A DNA stretch of 50,607 nt from Thermoanaerobaculum sp. (GTDB lineage Bacteria; Acidobacteriota; Thermoanaerobaculia; Multivoradales; UBA5704): the NCBI GenBank assembly GCA_021154885.1, contig JAJKHS010000101.1, positions 1 through 50,607 on the forward strand, written 5' to 3'. Made by a program: the position numbers and the translations under genes. Below the pieces are notes generated by a model, which saw only the letters and a program-made list of their open reading frames with translations, made no database searches and had not been told where the DNA came from. Position 1 is the stretch's first letter. Every line of letters begins with the position of its first letter. Shown here in pieces: positions 47,242 to 50,607 of the stretch.

Positions 47242-48534
47242 ATGCCGCTCGAAGAAAGCGGTGTGAGAATGGCCGATGAGAAGACCCCTCCCGCGATTTC
47301 GGCCGTCTCGATCAAGGGCTTCAAGGCGTTCTTTGAAGAGCAGCGGGTGGAGATCCGTCCGCTGACTCTCCTCGCCGGTGCGAACAGTTCGGGAAAGTCC
47401 AGCGCTCTGCAGCCACTACTTCTTCTCAAGCAAACGTTGGAAGCGCCTTTCGATCCCGGCCCTCTTCTTCTTGATGGTCCCCTCGTTCGTTTTACGTCGC
47501 CAGCTCAATTTTTTTCAAAAGCGGAGCGCTGGGAAAGTGACGGCATTTTCAGTATCTTGATTGAGACGAGCGATGGCCGGAGTATAAGGGACGTATTCAG
47601 GAGGTCTGGCGACTTTGGAGTCGAGCTGGTTAATACGGAGTTGTCACAGTGGATACCTCATAGAGATAGGCATCGCGTCACTTTGACTGCTGAGGACGCA
47701 TCAGGACTGCGAGGGCGCGAGCGCATCGTGCGCGACCGTTGTTTCTTTGACAAAAAATATCTATTTGCTATGGATGAGAAGTGGGTTAGCGCTGGGTTAA
47801 CTACCTACTTCCGATTCGTGATTCTATCAACGATTCACGTTCCCGGTCTGCGGGGAAATCCGTCCAGATCCTATCGTACGACCGCCGTAGGAGATCTTTT
47901 CCCCGGCACGTTCGAGAACTACATCGCTAGCGCCATCCTTTCCTGGCAAGCCACTCAAGATCCTCGACTTGGATTGCTGGACAAAGGGCTCCAGACACTG
48001 GAGTTAACAAAGCAGGTACGGGCGAAGCCTATCGATGCAACACAGATTGAAATTCTTGTCAGTCGGCTGCCGGTGGAAAGCGAGCTTGTCAACATCGCAG
48101 ATGTCGGCTTCGGCGTCTCTCAGGTCCTTCCTGTCCTCGTTGCCCTTCTCGTAGCCAAGCGCGGCCAACTCGTTTACCTCGAGGAGCCCGAGCTCCACCT
48201 CCATCCCCGCGCGCAGCAAGCTCTGGCCACGGTCCTAGCCGACGCCGCCAACCGTGGCGTCAGGGTCATAGCCGAAACCCACAGCTCCATCCTCCTTCTT
48301 GCCGTCCAGACCCTCGTCGCCGAAGGCAAGATCTCCCCGGACAAGGTCATGCTCCACTGGTTCCAGCAGGACGCCCGGGGCGCCACAAAAGTGACCAGCG
48401 GTGAGATGGACCAACTCGGTGCCTATGGCGACTGGCCCGAGGACTTCGGCGAGGTCGAGGCGGCAGTGGATAACCGGTATCTCGACGCCGTCGAGTCGAA
48501 GGTCTCCCCGCGGAAGAAGCGTGCCAAGAAGTAA
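47242..48534 (+). CDS. AAA family ATPase (OLD/SMC-like, AAA_15/AAA_21 type)
   Basis: 430 residues from the ATG at 47242, chosen for CAGGAG five bases upstream; ATG at 47269 is an alternative. SAVSIKGFKAFFEEQRVEI then Walker A GANSSGKS (46-53). A variable insert of about 230 residues is encoded by clearly AT-richer DNA (for example 47480-47900). The C-terminal half has the ABC-type signature DVGFGVSQVLPVLVAL, Walker B LVYLEEPELHLHP, and VIAETHSSILL. Such ATPases pair with nucleases in defence systems and overcoming-lysogeny-defect-type proteins. The stop is inside the PIN-like gene (overlap about 14 bases). Confidence 0.9.
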   Translation: MPLEESGVRMADEKTPPAISAVSIKGFKAFFEEQRVEIRPLTLLAGANSSGKSSALQPLLLLKQTLEAPFDPGPLLLDGPLVRFTSPAQFFSKAERWESDGIFSILIETSDGRSIRDVFRRSGDFGVELVNTELSQWIPHRDRHRVTLTAEDASGLRGRERIVRDRCFFDKKYLFAMDEKWVSAGLTTYFRFVILSTIHVPGLRGNPSRSYRTTAVGDLFPGTFENYIASAILSWQATQDPRLGLLDKGLQTLELTKQVRAKPIDATQIEILVSRLPVESELVNIADVGFGVSQVLPVLVALLVAKRGQLVYLEEPELHLHPRAQQALATVLADAANRGVRVIAETHSSILLLAVQTLVAEGKISPDKVMLHWFQQDARGATKVTSGEMDQLGAYGDWPEDFGEVEAAVDNRYLDAVESKVSPRKKRAKK

Positions 48535-49048
48535 GCGGCTGGTGGTCGACGCCTCGGTCGCTCGGTCTGCCGGCGGAGAGAGGGCTCCGGCTGGCCCCTC
48601 CCGTCAGTGCCGAGATGTGCTGGAAGCAATTTTTGAAATTGGCTACCGCGCCGTCTTCAGCCCGGAGTGCCTCGCCGAGTGGCGGCGGCACCAGTCCCGC
48701 TATTCGCGGCGATGGTTGCGTCGGATGAATTCCCGCCACAAGGTGATCCTGGCCGAGTCGATCCAGGACGACGGCTTCCGCCTCCGTCTCCTGCGGCTCG
48801 CGTCCTCCGAGTCGGTCCGCTCAGAGATGGAGAAGGATGCCCACCTCATCGAGACGGCCATCCAGCACGACCGGATCGTGCTCTCTCGCGACGAGGCCAT
48901 GCGCCAGATCCTCCGCGAGATAGCGGCCGAGATCCGGGAGGTCGCGCAGATCCTGTGGGCGAATCCGGAGCGCGAAGATGACGGGGTACTGGTCTGGCTC
49001 GAAGGCGGGGCTCGGGTGGAGGCGGCGAGACGGCTGGGGGGCGGGTAA
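48521..49048 (+). CDS. PIN-like nuclease domain protein coupled to the ATPase
   Basis: 175 residues from a GTG at 48521 within the end of the ATPase gene. Acidic residues fit a PIN fold: Asp 10 (LVVDASVARS), Glu 49 or 53 (FSPECLAEW), Asp 106 (EKDAHLIETA), Asp 124 (IVLSRDEAMR). A basic helix (HQSRYSRRWLRRMNSRHK) could contact nucleic acid. It is not a standard VapC: longer, no antitoxin, and overlapped with an ATPase. Inference: effector nuclease of an ATPase-controlled module. Stop at 49046-49048; the tandem array starts 15 bases later. Confidence 0.75.
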   Translation: MPRSKRLVVDASVARSAGGERAPAGPSRQCRDVLEAIFEIGYRAVFSPECLAEWRRHQSRYSRRWLRRMNSRHKVILAESIQDDGFRLRLLRLASSESVRSEMEKDAHLIETAIQHDRIVLSRDEAMRQILREIAAEIREVAQILWANPEREDDGVLVWLEGGARVEAARRLGGG

Positions 49049-49063
49049 GGTGTCTCCGCGGCT

Positions 49064-49497
49064 GCGGACGCTCCGAATCGGCTGCGCAGCCAGAAAATCC
49101 GTTGCGGTGATTGCGCGGGCGAATTTTGGCTGGCGCAGCCCCTGCGCTGGCTGCGCAACCGAATTCTGGCCAGCGCAACCGCTGCGCTGGCTGCGCAACC
49201 GAAATTTGGCCGGCACGCCGCCGATCTGACCGGCGCAACCAAAATTTGCCCGGCCCAACCGTTGATCTGACTTGCGCAGCCAAGATTTGACTCAAAAATC
49301 CAATGCGTTGGATTGCGCGGCACCGATTTGACCAAATCTCCGGAGATTTGACTTAAAAATTCAATGCGCTGGATTGCGCGGCGAAGATTTGATCAAATCT
49401 GCGCGGATCTGAGCAAATCAGCCGAGATTTGATCAGATCAGGCGTTGGGCAAAGTTGCGCAGCGGATTTTTGACTCAAAAATCCAAATTTTTGGATG
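49064..49497. repeat. Degenerate tandem array of about 21 units, 20-21 bp period
   Basis: Units begin at about 49064, 49084, 49113, 49133, 49153, 49173, 49193, 49213, 49233, 49253, 49274, 49295, 49315, 49335, 49356, 49376, 49396, 49416, 49436, 49457 and 49478. A typical unit is GCGCAACCGAAATTTGGCCG; the GCGC[AG][AG]CC half is best kept on the left and the GATTTGA half on the right. 49142-49163 repeats exactly at 49182-49203, and the three-unit block 49295-49355 is repeated at 49356-49415. Contains the palindromes CAAATCTCCGGAGATTTG (49333-49350) and AGATTTGATCAAATCT (49385-49400). Mixed 20/21 spacing rules out coding. One 9-bp gap lies before 49113. Confidence 0.85.
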
Positions 49498-49517
49498 AGC
49501 ACGACCCTGATATCCTA

Positions 49518-49533
49518 CCGACAGACCGGTCGG
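49518..49533. promoter_or_regulatory. Operator-like palindrome upstream of beta-lactamase-like gene
   Basis: CCGACAGACCGGTCGG has arms CCGAC/GTCGG and the inner palindrome GACCGGTC, the general look of TetR-family operators. It lies 35 bases before the start codon, outside the tandem array. No TetR gene is in the window. Confidence 0.35.
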
Positions 49534-49568
49534 ACTTTCGAGACACCCTCTGACGAGAACAACCGCCC

Positions 49569-50607
49569 ATGCGCACGATCCTGAGCCTGACGCCGCTCTG
49601 CCTGCTCGTCCTCGCCTGCGCCTCCGCGGGGCAGCCGCGGGAATCGCGGGCATCGGGGGAGCCGGGCAATCTGGCCGCCGCTCTGGAGCCGTTCGTCGAG
49701 CGCCAGGGTGTGGACGTCGCCATCGCCTACCGCAACCTGGGCACCGGCGCCTCCTACTTCAGCCACGAGGACGAGCCTTTCCACGCCGCCAGCACGATGA
49801 AGCTGCCGGTGATGATGGCCCTCTTCCAGGCGGTCGACGCCGGCGAGCTGCGGCTGAGCGAGCCGCTCGCGGTGCGCAACCAGTTCCAGAGCTTCGCGGA
49901 CGCCTCGCCTTTCACCCTCGATCCCAAGGACGACGGCGATCCCGACCTCTATCAGGCGGTGGGGAGCACCCGGCCGCTGGAGGAGCTGATCCGGCGGATG
50001 ATCGTCCGCAGCTCGAACCTCGCGACCAACCTCCTGATCGAGCGTATCGGCGCCTCGCGGGCCATGGACCTGATGCGGAGCCTGGGGGCCTATCAGATGA
50101 AGGTGCTGCGCGGCGTCGAGGACGAGAAGGCTTTCAAGGCGGGGCTCAACAACACGGCCACGGCCAAGGACCTGGAGATCCTGCTCACCGCGCTCGCCCG
50201 CGGCGGCACCTTCTCCGCGGCCTCGAACGCCCGGATGATCGAGATCCTCAAAGGTCAGGAGTTCAATGAGAAGATCCCGGCCTACCTGCCGAAGGGGACG
50301 CCCATCGCCCACAAGACGGGGGACATCACGGGCATCCACCACGACGCGGCGATCGTGTTCCCGCCGGGCGAGCAGCCCTACGTGCTCGTGGTCCTCACCC
50401 GCGGCTTTCAGGACGAGAAGAAGGCCAACCAGACGATCGCCGAGATCTCGCGGGCAGTGTGGCAGCGGCGGCCCTCATCACCCCGGCCCTCTTCTCCCGC
50501 CCCCTCCCACCCCCCTCACCGGGAGAAGAGGGAGACCAGCAAGACAGCTCCAACCGGGTTCCCCTCTCCCGGTGAGGGGGGTGGGAGGGGGCGGGAGAGG
50601 GGACAGG
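49569..50607 (+). CDS. Class A beta-lactamase-like serine hydrolase, lipoprotein (3' end beyond window)
   Basis: Open to the right edge (346 codons). N-terminal lipoprotein signal with lipobox ending LVLAC (Cys near 17). SxxK is STMK (Ser 75, Lys 78) in AASTMKLPVMMALFQ; the SDN motif reads RSSNLATNLL (Asp replaced by Ser); KTG is intact at 249-251 (AHKTGDITG). In the omega loop, where class A enzymes have ExxLN, it reads KAGLN, so the deacylating Glu166 may be missing. That suggests a penicillin-binding or esterase-like function rather than strong antibiotic hydrolysis. From about residue 301 the frame runs through a REP-like element (PSSPRPSSP), so the native end is near 300. Confidence 0.85.
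   Translation, partial: MRTILSLTPLCLLVLACASAGQPRESRASGEPGNLAAALEPFVERQGVDVAIAYRNLGTGASYFSHEDEPFHAASTMKLPVMMALFQAVDAGELRLSEPLAVRNQFQSFADASPFTLDPKDDGDPDLYQAVGSTRPLEELIRRMIVRSSNLATNLLIERIGASRAMDLMRSLGAYQMKVLRGVEDEKAFKAGLNNTATAKDLEILLTALARGGTFSAASNARMIEILKGQEFNEKIPAYLPKGTPIAHKTGDITGIHHDAAIVFPPGEQPYVLVVLTRGFQDEKKANQTIAEISRAVWQRRPSSPRPSSPAPSHPPHREKRETSKTAPTGFPSPGEGGGRGRERGQ
50471..50607. repeat. Paired inverted REP-like element (family A, copy 4, cut by window end)
   Basis: Begins GCCCTCATCACCCCGGCCCT, stem CCCTCTTCTCCC/GGGAGAAGAGGG around a loop with CCCCCTCCCACCCCCCTCACC, then the inverted second unit CCCCTCTCCC/GGGAGAGGGG running to the edge. It lies inside the open frame of the beta-lactamase-like gene. 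Confidence 0.85.

Noticed and set aside
48700-49335. Minus-strand open frame reading through the tandem array as a Cys/Gln/Ala-rich repeat protein
   Set aside because: Unit length alternates 20 and 21 bases so the frame is not kept from unit to unit, and it overlaps the PIN-like gene.
49064-49497. CRISPR array
   Set aside because: Units are 20-21 bp, diverged and contiguous, with no unique spacers and no cas genes.

Overview
The window is very GC-rich, with dense genes, many GTG/TTG starts, and short overlaps or gaps of a few bases between genes. The protein repertoire suggests an Acidobacteriota genome, possibly a Thermoanaerobaculia-like lineage: Hanks-type Ser/Thr kinases with TPR tails, PATAN (DUF4388) regulators, membrane GT-C glycosyltransferases, and a lanthipeptide-like leader. 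This placement is inferred from gene content only. No rRNA, tRNA, CRISPR array, transposase or phage structural gene was seen.

Layout. 43-3344 (-): two PATAN proteins with degenerate receivers, one fused to a DegV lipid-binding domain. 3478: a RiPP-like precursor. 3713-4544 (-): a HigBA-type toxin-antitoxin pair. 4719-14289: a signalling block with a hybrid histidine kinase, an OmpR-type regulator, a single-domain receiver plus Hpt protein, a Ser/Thr kinase with an extracytoplasmic sensor, an exported LysM/FecR protein and a receiver-PATAN protein. 14338-18646 (-): a small Cys-rich exported protein and a 1273-residue Ser/Thr kinase-TPR protein. 18766-26418: an exported unknown protein, Aat, two GT-C-like membrane proteins, a YkgJ-type protein and a Tat-exported amidase. 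26479-30886 (-): a small exported Cys protein, an ABC exporter pair, another GT-C-like protein and a small hypothetical. 30969-34275: a PqqB-like hydrolase, a His/Pro-rich exported peptide, a VapBC-type pair, a MOSC protein and an exported unknown. 34638-42707 (+): a DUF255 thioredoxin-fold protein with a DsbD-alpha-like tail, NfeD and slipin, a SPOR protein, Lnt and prfB with its programmed frameshift. 42869-46877 (+): a GT4 glycosyltransferase, a GT-C protein and a Nudix hydrolase. 46886-49048 (+): a YgiT-type zinc-finger protein, an AAA ATPase and a PIN-like nuclease. 49569 to the end: a class A beta-lactamase-like lipoprotein, incomplete at the right edge.

Three things stand out. First, 49064-49497 holds a degenerate tandem array of about 21 units with a strict 20-21 bp period (two helical turns) and internal higher-order repeats. 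It lies between the PIN-like gene and the beta-lactamase-like gene. Second, several families of long intergenic inverted repeats occur, and in at least three places they supply the 3' end of the adjacent gene. Third, the AAA ATPase/PIN-like pair is overlapping, visibly lower in GC than its neighbours, and looks like a laterally acquired defence or toxin module. The large signalling block, where two-component parts are interleaved with a sensor-type Ser/Thr kinase and three PATAN proteins, is the main coherent pathway candidate. Its inputs and outputs are not identifiable from sequence alone.
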